Shown here piece after piece: positions 48,331-62,084 of a DNA stretch of 64,000 bases. This DNA comes from Xanthomonas fragariae. Lineage in GTDB: Bacteria > Pseudomonadota > Gammaproteobacteria > Xanthomonadales > Xanthomonadaceae. The stretch is from contig NZ_CP071955.1 of assembly GCF_017603965.1 (NCBI RefSeq), forward strand, positions 2,170,001 through 2,234,000, written 5' to 3'. Below the pieces are notes generated by a model that saw only the letters and a program-made list of their open reading frames with translations, was not told where the DNA came from and searched no databases. Numbering within the stretch: the stretch's first letter is position 1; each line of letters begins with the position of its first letter. Made by a program: the position numbers and the translations under genes.

Positions 48331-51159
48331 GTGGATAATCTCCTAAAGCAGTTCGCGCAGTCATCGCAGCTCGCCGGCGGCAACGCCGCCTATATCGAGG
48401 ATCTGTACGAACAGTACCTCGTCGCCCCAGACAGTGTCGATCCTAAGTGGAAGAGCTATTTCGATGGCTTCAAAGGTCGGGAGGCTGGTGATGTACCGCA
48501 TTCGGCGGCTATTGCCCACATACTCACTGCCTCCAGGCAAGCAGCCAATGCCGGGACCGGCGCTGGCGCCAGTGACGAGCGCGAGCGCAATGTCGGCCGT
48601 CTGATCACTGCCTATCGCGCACGCGGTCATCTCGGCGCGCAGCTCGACCCGCTCGGTCTGACTCCGCCGGTCAATCCGCCCGATCTGGATCTACCGTTCC
48701 ACAGCCTGTCGCAAGCGGATCTGGACAGCGAGTTCAGTACCGGCGGTGTCGGTGGTCAACCACGGATGAAGCTAAAAGATCTGCTGGCTCGCCTAAAAGC
48801 GACCTATGCCAGCACCATCGGCGCAGAGTTCATGCATATTCAGGAATTCGCCCAGCGCCAATGGATCTACAAGCGCCTGGAAGATGCCGGCGGTAAGATC
48901 GCCAGCGACGCGGCCAGCCGCAAGCGCACGCTGGAGCGGCTCACCGCCGCCGAAGGCCTGGAGCGCTACCTGCATACCAAGTACGTCGGTCAAAAACGCT
49001 TCTCGCTGGAAGGCGGCGATGCGTTGATCCCGATGATGGACGAGATCATTCGCCAGTCCGGCAACGATCAGGTCAAGGACATCGTGATCGGCATGGCTCA
49101 CCGCGGCCGCCTCAACGTGCTGGTCAATACCCTGGGCAAGAACCCGCGCAAGCTGTTCGACGAGTTTGAAGGCAAGTTCGAGCACGCCCACGACGACCGC
49201 GCGCACACCGGCGACGTCAAGTACCACATGGGCTTCTCGGCCGACATCGCCGTCGGTCGCGACAAGCAGGTGCATCTGGCGCTGGCGTTCAACCCGTCGC
49301 ACCTGGAAATCGTCGACCCGGTCGTGGTCGGCAGCGTGCGTTCGCGTCAGGAACGTTTCGGCGATGCAGAGCGCAAGACCGTGCTGCCGATCCTGATCCA
49401 CGGCGATGCCGCATTCGCTGGCCAGGGCGTGGTGATGGAGCTGTTCCAGATGTCGCAGGCGCGTGGTTTCGCGGTTGGCGGCACCGTGCACATCGTGGTG
49501 AACAATCAGATCGGCTTCACCACCAGCGCCCGCGACGACGCCCGTTCCACGCTGTATTGCACCGACGTTGCCAAGATGATCGGCGCGCCGGTTTTCCACG
49601 TGAACGGCGACGACCCGGATGCGGTGATGTTCGTGTCCAAGCTGGCCTACGAATTTCGCCAGAAGTTCAAGAAAGATGTGGTCATCGACCTGGTCTGCTA
49701 CCGCCGTTGGGGCCATAACGAGGCCGATGAACCGGCAGCGACCCAACCGGTGATGTATCAGACCATCCGCAAGCACAAGACCACCCGCGAGCTCTATGCA
49801 GCCAAGCTGGAAAGCGACGGCGTGCTGAGTGCTGATGAGGCTAGGGCGCTGGTCGACGGCTACCGCAACAAGCTCGATTCGGGCCAATACACCACCGAAT
49901 TGGCCACGCGCAAGCCGGACGAATTCGCCATCGATTGGTCCAGGTATCTGATCGGCACCCCTGCCAATCCGGTCGACACGCGCGTCAAGCGCGATCAACT
50001 GGACCGTCTGGCCAGGCTGATCACCACAATCCCGGAAGGCGTCGAGCTGCATGCACGCGTGGCCAAGATCTACGAGGACCGCGTCAAGATGGCCGCCGGC
50101 AATCAGCTGGGCGACTGGGGCTTTGCCGAAAACCTGGCCTACGCCACCTTGCTTGCCGAAGGCCACAAACTGCGTCTGGTTGGTCAGGACGCCGGCCGTG
50201 GCACGTTCTTCCACCGTCACGCGATCCTGCACGACCAGAAGACCGACAGCTATTACCTGCCGCTGCGCCAGCTGGTGCAGAACCCGGAAGACGCCACCGT
50301 GATCGATTCGCTGCTCAGCGAAGAAGCGGTGGTGGGCTTTGAATACGGCTACTCCACCACCGACCCGAATGCGCTGTGCATCTGGGAAGCGCAGTTCGGC
50401 GACTTCGCCAATGGTGCGCAGGTGGTGATAGACCAGTTCATCGCCGCTGGTGAAGCCAAGTGGGGCCGCATCGCGGGCCTGTCGCTGTTCCTGCCGCACG
50501 GCTACGAAGGCCAGGGCCCAGAGCACAGCTCCGCACGTCTGGAGCGCTTCCTGCAGCTGTGCGCGCTGGAAAACATGCTGGTGTGCGTGCCGACGACCCC
50601 GGCGCAGTGCTTCCACATGATCCGTCGTCAGATGCGCATGACGACCCGCAAGCCGCTGGTAGTGATGACGCCGAAGTCGCTGTTGCGCCACAAGCTGGCG
50701 GTGTCGAGCCTGGAAGAACTGGCCGACGGTGAGTTCCAGCATCTGATCCCAGATGCCAAGGCCGATGCCGGCAAGGTCAGGCGGGTGGTGCTGTGCTCGG
50801 GCAAGGTCTATTACGACCTGCTCGAAGATCAGACCAAGCGTGGCCAGGACGACGTTGCCATCCTGCGTGCGGAGCAGCTGTATCCGTTCCCGCGTGCGCA
50901 GTTGGCCGCCGAACTCAAGGCTTATGCCAATGCCACCGATGTGGTGTGGTGTCAGGAAGAGCCGCAGAATCAGGGCGCTTGGTACCAGATACGCCACCAT
51001 CTGAACTCCTGCCTGTCCAGCGGTCAGAGCCTGCACTACGCCGGCCGTGCCCGTTCGCCCTCGCCGGCTGCCGGCCATATGGCTGACCACATCACTGAAC
51101 AGCAGAAGCTGGTCGCCGATGCGCTACTTAATCCGTTCAACGACCAAGTCGCTGAATAA
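48331..51159 (+). CDS. sucA: 2-oxoglutarate dehydrogenase E1 component
   Basis: Thiamine-diphosphate enzyme of the TCA-cycle 2-oxoglutarate dehydrogenase complex, 942 residues. N-terminal E2-interacting helix DNLLKQFAQSSQLAGGNAAY; TPP site GDAAFAGQGVVMELFQMSQ and NNQIGFTTSARDDARST; HRHAILHDQ and GYEGQGPEHSSARLERFLQ in the C-terminal half. Start is GTG at 48331. It is first in sucA-sucB-lpd. Confidence 0.97.
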   Translation: MDNLLKQFAQSSQLAGGNAAYIEDLYEQYLVAPDSVDPKWKSYFDGFKGREAGDVPHSAAIAHILTASRQAANAGTGAGASDERERNVGRLITAYRARGHLGAQLDPLGLTPPVNPPDLDLPFHSLSQADLDSEFSTGGVGGQPRMKLKDLLARLKATYASTIGAEFMHIQEFAQRQWIYKRLEDAGGKIASDAASRKRTLERLTAAEGLERYLHTKYVGQKRFSLEGGDALIPMMDEIIRQSGNDQVKDIVIGMAHRGRLNVLVNTLGKNPRKLFDEFEGKFEHAHDDRAHTGDVKYHMGFSADIAVGRDKQVHLALAFNPSHLEIVDPVVVGSVRSRQERFGDAERKTVLPILIHGDAAFAGQGVVMELFQMSQARGFAVGGTVHIVVNNQIGFTTSARDDARSTLYCTDVAKMIGAPVFHVNGDDPDAVMFVSKLAYEFRQKFKKDVVIDLVCYRRWGHNEADEPAATQPVMYQTIRKHKTTRELYAAKLESDGVLSADEARALVDGYRNKLDSGQYTTELATRKPDEFAIDWSRYLIGTPANPVDTRVKRDQLDRLARLITTIPEGVELHARVAKIYEDRVKMAAGNQLGDWGFAENLAYATLLAEGHKLRLVGQDAGRGTFFHRHAILHDQKTDSYYLPLRQLVQNPEDATVIDSLLSEEAVVGFEYGYSTTDPNALCIWEAQFGDFANGAQVVIDQFIAAGEAKWGRIAGLSLFLPHGYEGQGPEHSSARLERFLQLCALENMLVCVPTTPAQCFHMIRRQMRMTTRKPLVVMTPKSLLRHKLAVSSLEELADGEFQHLIPDAKADAGKVRRVVLCSGKVYYDLLEDQTKRGQDDVAILRAEQLYPFPRAQLAAELKAYANATDVVWCQEEPQNQGAWYQIRHHLNSCLSSGQSLHYAGRARSPSPAAGHMADHITEQQKLVADALLNPFNDQVAE

Positions 51160-51200
51160 CTCCTCTTCCCAAAAAACGAACACCCTAGGACGCCCCCCGA

Positions 51201-52409
51201 ATGGCCACCGAAGTCAAAGTTCCGGTACTGCCCGAATCCGTTTCCGACGCCACCATCGCCAGCTGGCACAAGAAGGCGGGGGAAGCGGTCAAACGCGACG
51301 AGAATCTGGTCGACCTGGAAACCGACAAGGTCGTGTTGGAAGTTCCTTCGCCGGTCGACGGCGTACTGAAGGAAATCAAGTTCGAAGCCGGCAGCACGGT
51401 CACCAGCAACCAGATCCTGGCGATCATCGAAGAAGGCGCTGTGGCTGCTGCACCTGCCGAAGCGAAGAAGGCTGATGCACCGGCGCCTGCCGCTGCTGCG
51501 CCAGCCGCGGCTCCAGCACCGGCTGGCGCCGCTACGCCGACCGCTTCCAAGTCGTCGGCCGATGCCCTACCCCCGGGTGCGCGCTTCTCCGCGATCACCC
51601 AGGGCGTGGATCCATCGCAGGTCGAAGGCACCGGCCGTCGTGGCGCAGTGACCAAGGAAGACATCGTCGCCTTTGCCAAAAATGGCGGCGTCGGCAGGGC
51701 TAGCGGTGCACGTCCTGAAGAGCGCGTGGCGATGACCCGCGTGCGCAAGCGCATCGCCGAGCGTCTGATGCAGTCGAAGAACTCGACTGCAATGCTGACC
51801 ACCTTCAACGAGGTCAACCTTGCCAAGGTTTCAGCTGCGCGCAAGGAACTGCAGGAGGAGTTCCAGAAGGCGCACGGCATCAAGCTCGGCTTCATGAGCT
51901 TCTTCGTCAAGGCAGCCGCCAACGCATTGCAGCGCTTCCCGCTGGTCAACGCTTCGATCGATGGCGACGACATCATCTATCACGGCTACAGCGACATCTC
52001 CATCGCCGTATCGACCGAGAAGGGCTTGGTCACACCAGTGCTGCGTAACGTTGAGCGCCAGTCGTTCGCCGAGATCGAGCAAGGCATCGCCGAGTACGCC
52101 AGGAAGGCGCGCGACGGCAAGCTGAGCCTGGAAGAACTGCAGGGCGGCACCTTTACCGTGACCAACGGCGGCACTTTCGGCTCGCTGCTTTCCACCCCGA
52201 TCATCAACCCGCCGCAAAGCGCCATCCTGGGCATGCACGCCATCAAGGAGCGCCCGATCGCCGAGAGTGGCCAGGTAGTGATCGCACCGATGATGTATCT
52301 GGCGCTGTCCTATGACCACCGCATCATCGACGGTAAGGATTCAGTGCAGTTCCTGGTCGACATCAAGAATCAGCTGGAAAACCCGGGCCGGATGTTGTTC
52401 GGTCTGTGA
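51201..52409 (+). CDS. sucB: Dihydrolipoyl succinyltransferase (E2 component)
   Basis: 402 residues. Lipoyl domain with Lys43 in [18 protein letters not shown]; Ala/Pro linker (about 85-115); E1/E3-binding domain [20 protein letters not shown]; catalytic domain ending [20 protein letters not shown] with the HxxxDG His and Asp. The gap to sucA is 41 nt. Confidence 0.97.
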   Translation: MATEVKVPVLPESVSDATIASWHKKAGEAVKRDENLVDLETDKVVLEVPSPVDGVLKEIKFEAGSTVTSNQILAIIEEGAVAAAPAEAKKADAPAPAAAAPAAAPAPAGAATPTASKSSADALPPGARFSAITQGVDPSQVEGTGRRGAVTKEDIVAFAKNGGVGRASGARPEERVAMTRVRKRIAERLMQSKNSTAMLTTFNEVNLAKVSAARKELQEEFQKAHGIKLGFMSFFVKAAANALQRFPLVNASIDGDDIIYHGYSDISIAVSTEKGLVTPVLRNVERQSFAEIEQGIAEYARKARDGKLSLEELQGGTFTVTNGGTFGSLLSTPIINPPQSAILGMHAIKERPIAESGQVVIAPMMYLALSYDHRIIDGKDSVQFLVDIKNQLENPGRMLFGL

Positions 52410-52412
52410 TGA

Positions 52413-53958
<1,546 letters not shown>

Positions 53959-53959
53959 C

Positions 53960-54171
53960 CGGGATTGATGGATTCGGGATTGGGAATTAGCAACGGCGGT
54001 TCCCGGTCTCGGGCGATGGCACGACGCCGGGTGAAAACCCGGCGTTATGTTTTTAAAGCCTTGTAATGCTCAGCCCACAAGCGCCATCTCTGCCGACAGC
54101 AACGCGTGCAATCAGCTGTGCAATCACCGCGGCACCACCCTGGGTTTTACGAATCCCCACTCCCAACTCCC
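53960..54171. repeat. GGGATT-type facing repeats after lpd
   Basis: Left arm GGGATTGATGGATTCGGGAT (from 53961) and right arm GAATCCCCACTCCCAACTCC (from 54151) flank the lpd terminator. Same family as in metH and between sucB and lpd. Confidence 0.55.
54024..54054 (+). terminator. Rho-independent terminator of the sucA-sucB-lpd operon
   Basis: ACGCCGGGT and ACCCGGCGT form a perfect 9-bp stem capped by a GAAA tetraloop, followed by TATGTTTTT. Confidence 0.92.
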
Positions 54172-54765
54172 ATGAAATCCATCTGCGTCTACTGCGGCTC
54201 CAATGCCGGCAACAAACCCGCCTATGCGCAGCGTGCCACTGTGCTCGGGCAGCGCATCGCCAAGCAGGGCTTGCGGCTGGTCTATGGTGGCGGCAACATC
54301 GGGCTGATGGGCACCGTGGCCAATGCGGTACTGGCTGCCGGTGGCGAAGTCACCGGAGTAATTCCGCAGCAGTTGGCCGATTGGGAAGTGGCGCATCGTG
54401 GGCTGACCACGCTGGAAATCGTCGGCTCCATGCACGAGCGCAAGATGCGCATGTTTGAGCTGTCCGATGCCTTCGTCGCCCTGCCCGGCGGTTTCGGCAC
54501 GATGGAAGAGATCTTCGAGATGCTGACCTGGCGTCAGCTCGGCATAGGTAACAAACCGTGCGCGTTTCTGGATATCGAAGGCTTTTACGCCCCGCTGCTC
54601 GGCATGATCGATCGCATGGTGGAAGAGCACTTCCTACATCCAGACCAGCGCACTGACCTGTGGTACGGCGCCGATATCGAGCAGATGCTGGAGTGGATGC
54701 AGCACTACACGCCGGCTCAGGCCTCGAAGTGGATCGACGAGAAGCGTCGCTCCACCTTGGTGTAA
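54172..54765 (+). CDS. LOG-family cytokinin nucleoside 5'-monophosphate phosphoribohydrolase
   Basis: 197 residues. Lysine-decarboxylase-like Rossmann fold with the LOG signatures YGGGNIGLMGTVANAVLAAG, SMHERKMRMFELSDAF and PGGFGTMEEIFEMLTW (PGGxGTxxE). Family members release free cytokinin bases from nucleotide precursors. In plant-associated bacteria this may alter host hormones; a housekeeping nucleotide role is also possible. The ATG at 54172 begins MKSICVYCGSNAGNKP, the family start. Confidence 0.92.
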   Translation: MKSICVYCGSNAGNKPAYAQRATVLGQRIAKQGLRLVYGGGNIGLMGTVANAVLAAGGEVTGVIPQQLADWEVAHRGLTTLEIVGSMHERKMRMFELSDAFVALPGGFGTMEEIFEMLTWRQLGIGNKPCAFLDIEGFYAPLLGMIDRMVEEHFLHPDQRTDLWYGADIEQMLEWMQHYTPAQASKWIDEKRRSTLV

Positions 54766-55026
54766 TCCCAGGCGAATAACGCTTACCTGCCCCACCGCGG
54801 GGTCACGCGGCATCACGCGTCCTGTAAAGCGCCTACCTCAGCAACCGTACACCGATGCCGACGACAGCGCGACCGTGCGTGCCACAGGCTGTACCTGCAC
54901 ATCGCGCCTGTCGCGCACTCAGCACGCTGCAGCATGCGCCATTTGCCCGCCTACACCGGGTCAATCTGCCAGCTTGCAACGGCAATCACGACGACCGCAG
55001 CAATCGGCACCACCGCCTCGCATAGA

Positions 55027-55241
55027 ATGGCGGCGATGTTCGATCCCCTCGCCGCTGAGACGCACCACAGCATGCACCTCAAGCACAGTCACTTTCTGGC
55101 CAACGCTGCCGTAGATGACCATTTCGACGCGAACGGTGCCGCATTGCGCGTGCAATTGCCTGCAGATCAGCTCGCCGGCTTGAAAACCCGCCTGTGCGAC
55201 GCCACTGGCAATTGTGTTTACCTCTCAACACCGGAAGCTGC

Positions 55242-55245
<4 letters not shown>
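55027..55245 (+). CDS. Small protein of unknown function coupled to ABC exporter
   Basis: 72 residues (MAAMFDPLAAETHHSMHLKH; ALRVQLPADQLAGLKTRLCD), no signal peptide or known domain. Its stop overlaps the ATG of the ABC gene (ATGA), which is the main support that it is translated. An ATG at 55036 is an alternative start. Confidence 0.55.
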
Positions 55246-57011
<1,766 letters not shown>

Positions 57012-57193
57012 CGCCCGGCTGACACCCGCCGCCGCCCACACTCAGTGCCTGCCTGATACCAAGCTCGGTTTGATCGCCAATCTACTGCCTGCGGTCGCCG
57101 CACAGGAAAATCCTATCCGTCGAATAAGCGCTCCGGCCTTGTTCAATACCTGCAACTGGTCAATGCTTAACTGAACTCATCAACGGAAGTCGA

Positions 57194-58335
57194 ATGGCAG
57201 CGAAGCGGATCGGATGGCGGGAAGCGGGAAGCTAGCTGGCGGAAATCGTCGGGCCGGACATGCCCTATGTGCGCCTGGCTATGGTGTATGGCGTGGCGAT
57301 CAGCCTGCTGTGACTGGCGACACCGATCTCGGTGCAGCTGCTGATCAACAGCGTTGCCAACACCGCACTGCCAAGGCCGCTGTGGACGCTATCGGGCCTG
57401 CTGCTGGTCGCCGGCCTGAGCGCGATGCGGGTGTGGATCATGGCGCTGTTCGAGCGCCGGCTGTTTTCGCGCGTGGTGGCCGAGATCACGGTGCGCGCGG
57501 TGCATGCGCAAAACCCGTTCTTCGCCGACCAGAACCGCGGCGACATGTTCAACCGCTACTTCGATCTGGTGGTGATGCAGAAAGCCGTGCCCAGCCTGGC
57601 GATCGGTGCCTTTACCATCGTGCTGCAATCGGCGGTCGGATTAATCGTCACCCGCTTCTACCCCCGTTCTTTCTTGGCTTCAACGCGCTGCTGCTGGTCA
57701 TCATTGGCATCTGGATGATCTGGTCGCGAGGCTCGATCCGCACCGCAGTCGATCTGAGCCACGCCAAACACGAGGCCGTGCGTTGGCTGGAAAGTGTCGG
57801 CGGCTCGAATGGTTTCTACAAATCCAGCCGTCATCTCAATTTCGCGATGGATCGCTCCGAGGCTGTCACTGCCGCGCATGTGGATCGGCATCGGCGCCAT
57901 TTCCGTTATAGCTTCACCCAGACGACGGCATTTCTGCTGGTCTATGCGATCGCCAGCGCCGCGTTACTGGCGCTGGGTGGCAACCTGATCCTGCGCGGCG
58001 AACTATCGATCGGCCAGCTGGTGGCGGCCGAGCTGATTCTGAGCGCGGTCTTCTACGGCATCTCACAGCTTGGCGGGTATCTGGACGCATTCTACGACCT
58101 GGTGGCCAGTTCCGAAGAGCTGTCGCTGCTGTTCGCTATCCCGCAGGAACGCGCTGTGGTGGCGTCAGGAAAGACGCCGGGCAACAGTGCGGTGCGGCTG
58201 GATGCCGTGGTGATCGACGGTGCGCGTTTCGACTTTTCGCTGGCTGCCGGCGAACGGTTGGTCATGCTGGCCGACGGCGGCGCGGAGCGACTGCTGGCGA
58301 TGCTGGGCGGTCGCATTGCGGCCAGGGTGAGGAAG
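57194..58335 (+). pseudogene. Decayed ABC transporter of a type I secretion-like cluster
   Basis: ATG at 57194 opens MAAKRIGWREAGS, then TAG at 57233-57235; LAEIVGPDMPYVRLAMVYGV follows, then TGA at 57311-57313. PISVQLLINSVANTALPRPL continues until a 1-nt shift in a C-run near 57660. The +1 frame then gives FFLGFNALLLVIIGIWMIWS up to LLAMLGGRIA near 58330. The membrane domain is recognisable but the ATPase half ends soon after the Walker A region; its distal part lies inverted at 58340-58590. Confidence 0.8.
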
Positions 58336-58339
58336 TGCG

Positions 58340-58590
58340 CGATCCGATCAGGGGCCTGCTGCATCGTTGGCCTCCTGTGTCGACGCGATCAGTTCGGCAC
58401 GCGTGGCATAGCGCTGCTGCCGCTCTGGCTCCAGGCGGAACCAACCCCATCCAGGGTAATGTCTTTCGGTCTGCCGGTGCACAGCAGCGCGGTGGTTCCG
58501 GTCTCTTTCAAACGGCGCAGCATCCTGGTCGGGCGCTCGGCTGGAATCAGGTCGTACAGCTGCGACAGCATCAGCACGTGGCGCTTCAGC
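58340..58590 (-). pseudogene. Inverted fragment of the ABC ATPase C-terminus
   Basis: Leftward, in two frames, the sequence reads HVLMLSQLYDLIPAERPTRM, LRRLKETGTTALLCTGRPKD, ITLDG, then WFRLEPERQQRYATRAELIA and STQEANDAAGP before a stop. This looks like the distal part of an ABC ATPase (Walker B-like strand VLMLSQLYD, then the H-loop strand region and tail). It sits in opposite orientation to the rest of the ABC pseudogene, and the segment between the Walker A region and Walker B is missing. Confidence 0.6.
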
Positions 58591-59616
58591 ACCATCGCCA
58601 AGGCAGTGGCGTGGATGTTGTTGATCGGCATCGGCATCGCCGGTGCGATCCTGGCGCTGGCGCCGTGGGTGCAGACCGCCAGCGGCAAGGGCCAAGTGGT
58701 GTCGCTCGACCCGGGCGATCGGCAGCAGCAAGTCACCGCCTTCGTTCCAGGCCGTGTCGAGGCCTGGTAGGTGCACGATGGTCGGCATGTCTCGCGCGAC
58801 GACCCGATCGCGCGCGTCGGCGATCTGGATCCGGACCTGCTCACCCGCCTGGCCAGCGAACGCGCGCAGGTACAGGCCGAAATCGCCGCCATCCAGCAAT
58901 CGTGTGCGATCGCCAGCATCGACGTGGCACGCAGCAAGCAATTGCTTGCCGAAGGGCTGGCCGGCCACCGCGACTACGAGCTGACCCAGCTCAAGGTCGC
59001 CGAAGCCGATGCGAAATTGGCCAAGTCGCGCGCCAAGCTGACCCGTATCGACATCCAATTGAACCGCCAGTCCGCACAGCTGGTGCGTGCACCCCGCGAC
59101 GGCCGCGTGCAGCAGCTCAACGCCGCCAGCGGCAGCGCTATGGTCTCGCCCGGCACTATGCTCACAGTCATCGCCCCGGAACGGGTGGAGCGCGCGGTAG
59201 AGCTGTATATCGACGGCCGTGACGTGCCGCTGATCCGCCCTGGCCACCCAGTGCGGCTGGAGTTCGCAGGCTAGCCAGCAATCCAGTTCAGCGGCTGGCC
59301 GTCGGTGGCGCACGGCATGTTCGACGGCCGCGTGCGCGCGATCGACCCCAATGCCGCGCCTGACGGCCTGTTCCGCGTTCTGGTCGAGCCTGCACCGGGC
59401 AAGCCGGCTCGACCTGCGCAAGAGTTCGCCCGCCAAGGCGGCAGGGTACGCGGCTGGGTACAGGGCGAGACAGTACGGGTCGGCTACGAACTATGGCGCC
59501 AGCTCAACAACTTCCCGCTCGAATTCGGCAGGCGCCCCACCGCGACCGCGCAGGATGAGGGCAAGGCCAAAGCGGCAGCGTCCAAGGCCGAAGACGACGC
59601 GAGGGGCAAGAAATGA
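58591..59616 (+). pseudogene. HlyD-family membrane fusion protein, disrupted
   Basis: Starts without a clear ATG in STIAKAVAWMLLIGIGIAGA (single membrane span), then WVQTASGKGQVVSLDPGDRQ and QQVTAFVPGRVEAW, interrupted by TAG (58768-58770). Continues VHDGRHVSRDDPIARVGDLD, the coiled coil LARSKQ-like region VARSKQLLAEGLAGHRDYEL, and VRAPRDGRVQQLNAASGSAM. A second TAG (59272-59274) stands where GWPA is expected. Ends DDARGKK. Adaptor between an inner-membrane ABC pump and TolC; no full-length product is possible. Confidence 0.82.
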
Positions 59617-61006
59617 TCGCCGTCTTGTCGTCTTGCTGATCGCGCTTGCGCCAGGCGTGCCGGCCGCCCATACCACTCCGCTGACCCTGGCCGAGGTGCT
59701 GCAGTCCTCGGCCCGTACCGCGCGGCAGATTGTCGAATCGCTGGCGAAGGTCCGTCAGGCCCAAGGCAAAGAGATGTCGGCCGATGGCGCATTCGACACT
59801 GTGTTCGACATCGACGGCCGCTCGCGCGAGGCTGGCTACTATGACGGCGCCGCGATCGAAAGCAGCGTCAAGCGACCGTTCGATAACAACGGTGGCTATT
59901 ACTACTTGGTTATCGGTCCTCGCGTGGCGCATTCCCGGTCTATGAAGACAAGTCCTACACCGACCGCGGTGGCGAAGTAAAAGTAGGCGCGCTGTACGCG
60001 CTGCTGCGCGACCGCGTGGTCGACGAACGCCGCAGCCGCCGCAGCGTCGCCAGCTCCGACATCAATGTCGCCCAATACGAAGCGGAGATGGTTGCCATCG
60101 GCGTGCAGCGGCGCGCGGTGGACGCCTACCAGAGCTGGGTTGCAGCGGGCCTGAAGCTGCACGCATACAACGACCTACTGCAATTGGCCGAGCAACGCCA
60201 TTTCCCGGCAGGTGACGTTGGGCGCGCGGCCCACCATCCTGCTGACCGAAAACGACCAGAACCTGGTGCGTCGACGCGCGTTGGTGGTGCGCTCGGAACA
60301 GGAGTTCGCCAATGCAGCCAATGCCTTGTCGCTATATCTGCGCGACGAAGCCGACATGCCGCTGATCGTCTCCGCCGAGCGCCTTCCGGCCGATACCTCG
60401 GCATTGGAGGGCCTAGCCGGCGCCAGCAAAATCACCGCGCCGGTAGAACGCCCCGATTACCGTGCCGTGCTGACCCGAATCGACCAGGCCACCGCGCGGC
60501 TGATGCTGGCGCAGAACGATCTGAAACCACGGCTGGATGTGAGTGTCGAAGTCAGCAAGGATCTGGGCGCACCCGGCGTCGGCGGCCCGAACCGCTCGCC
60601 AACCGATGCCATCATCGGCTTCCGTTTCAGCGTGCCGCTGGAAAACCGTGCCGCCAAGGGTCGCGTTGCCGAAGCGCGCGCCGAGATCGAAGCAATGGAT
60701 CAATGCAGCCGTTTCCTGCGCGACCAGATCTCGGTAGAGGTCGAGTCGGTCGTGATCTGGCTCAACGCAGCCGAGCGGCTGGCGAAGATCGCCGACGAAG
60801 AACGCAGCTTGGCAGACCGTCTTGCTGCGGCCGAACGACGCCGTTTCGAACTGGGATCTGGCAACTTTTTCCTGGTCAACCAGCGCCAAGAAACCGCCAA
60901 CGACGCCCGCGTGCGCCTGATCGATGCGCAGGCGCGCAGTGCCTCGGCACACGCCGAACCGGCAGCGGCAACCGCCGACAGGGATGCGCTGCAGCTGAGT
61001 CGCTGA
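59613..61006 (+). pseudogene. TolC-family outer-membrane efflux protein, frameshifted
   Basis: ATG at 59613 overlaps the HlyD stop but shifts out of frame at once (apparent loss of one base after MI). The signal peptide RRLVVLLIALAPGVPAAHTT and TLAEVLQSSARTARQIVESL follow. A second shift near 59920 moves to AFPVYEDKSYTDRGGEVKVG and RDRVVDERRSRRSVASSDIN. A third near 60220 moves to TLGARPTILLTENDQNLVRR and on through VPLENRAAKGRVAEARAEIE and SGNFFLVNQRQETANDARVR. Coiled-coil TolC architecture is clear. Confidence 0.82.
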
Positions 61007-61100
61007 GTGGTCAGTGACTGCCTTGCAGAGCAGTAGATGCTGGTTAGCTGAGTGTTGTTAGCTGAGCGTGGTTGGTTGCTCTGGTTATCAGCGACGCCTA

Positions 61101-61244
61101 AGAGCGGCTAACAAAACGTACCGAGCAGTCGTCAGGCGGGTGCGGACGGCGCGCAGGAACCGGAGTGTACGCCTGATACATGCCGATTCGGAGCACCGGC
61201 CGCGCCCGCCTGGCGGTGAGCGCAGTCGTTTTGTTAGCCGCTCT
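61101..61244. mobile_element. 145-bp MITE-like element, copy C
   Basis: AGAGCGGCTAACAAAACG at the left and CGTTTTGTTAGCCGCTCT at the right are perfect 18-bp terminal inverted repeats, the best preserved of the three copies. Interior matches copy A almost throughout (GAGCAGTCGTCAGG, ACATGCCGATTC, GAGCACCGGCCGCGCCCGCC). It lies directly after the dead TolC gene. Confidence 0.85.
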
Positions 61245-61639
61245 AACTCCAACCCTCGCTCCAAGCGAGCTGTTGTTATCGCGACAAGCAGGTATCACCG
61301 CGCAAAATTGCTTAGGGACAGTATTGCCAAGCGCGATACCGATACCGGCTGCACTGGCTGGGTGAACCTGGTTCTTCTGTTTCAGCATGCTGGACCCACT
61401 CTCGTCCGATGCAGCACGCACCGATTCTCAATCGGTGCATGACGCATCGAACACGCGCGCGACTGCTGCCGAAGACGCACTGCATGCTGACGAGTTCGAC
61501 TTGAACCGCCCGAATCGCAGTCCATCCCGCAATGACGCCTGGGTAACACCTGCGCGCACATGCTCGCCTCACCGGCCCGACGCCGGTGGTGGGATCGCTA
61601 GCGATCTGCACTGCAACCTTGGATCATTCGGAGGTGCCT
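61245..61639. other. Gap without recognisable gene
   Basis: About 395 bp. The only notable structure is a perfect 9-bp stem GCACCGATT/AATCGGTGC with a 3-nt loop at 61418-61438. Open frames here lack protein-like composition. Confidence 0.5.
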
Positions 61640-61834
61640 ATGTCTTTCCGGCAATTTCCCGCGATCGATGCAGATGGCGAGCCTTACGTCATCATCGAAT
61701 TTCGCGACGAACAGCAACCCCATCCGAACGCGCAGGCCGCGCCACGTTACGAACTTCCAGATGGCCGCCACCTGTTACGGCAAGGCCAGCGCTTTGTTAC
61801 CGAAGGTGGGGAACTGCGCCTTTCCACGTCCTGA
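61640..61834 (+). CDS. Small hypothetical protein
   Basis: 64 residues (MSFRQFPAIDADGEPYVIIE; RYELPDGRHLLRQGQRFVTE; ends LRLSTS). GGAGG stands 6-10 nt before the ATG, a strong ribosome site, and the sequence looks like a small beta-rich protein. Function unknown. Confidence 0.65.
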   Translation: MSFRQFPAIDADGEPYVIIEFRDEQQPHPNAQAAPRYELPDGRHLLRQGQRFVTEGGELRLSTS

Positions 61835-61864
61835 AATGACATTGATCATTTTTTAACCACTCAA

Positions 61865-61895
61865 AGCACAGCCCTTGCACTGCAAGGACTGTGCT
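61865..61895 (-). terminator. Stem-loop downstream of tyrA
   Basis: AGCACAG-C-CCTTGC and GCAAGG-A-CTGTGCT pair over 13 bp with one mismatch. Read leftward (the tyrA direction) it is followed by TTTGAG. Likely a terminator or 3' protecting hairpin for tyrA, though the T-run is short. Confidence 0.5.
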
Positions 61896-62084
61896 CGGTT
61901 ATCCACATGCTCGTGCAACTTTCATCCACATCGGGTGTGGATGAATTGGTCAAGGTGCGGCACGATAGTCGATCAATCTGAGCTGGCGGCGCCCGCTTGC
62001 AGGTGCGTGACTGCACAACTTCACCGCACGCGCGCGTGCCGACAACCCGGCGTGGTCCACTCCGCAATGCACTCTTTGACACCA

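Noticed and set aside
48793-51090. 765-residue leftward open frame opposite sucA
   Set aside because: Antisense shadow of the well-supported sucA gene with no recognisable motif.
57214-58770. 518-residue open frame taken as an intact transporter gene
   Set aside because: It mixes out-of-frame sequence at the start, true ABC membrane domain in the middle, an antisense ATPase scrap and the HlyD N-terminus.
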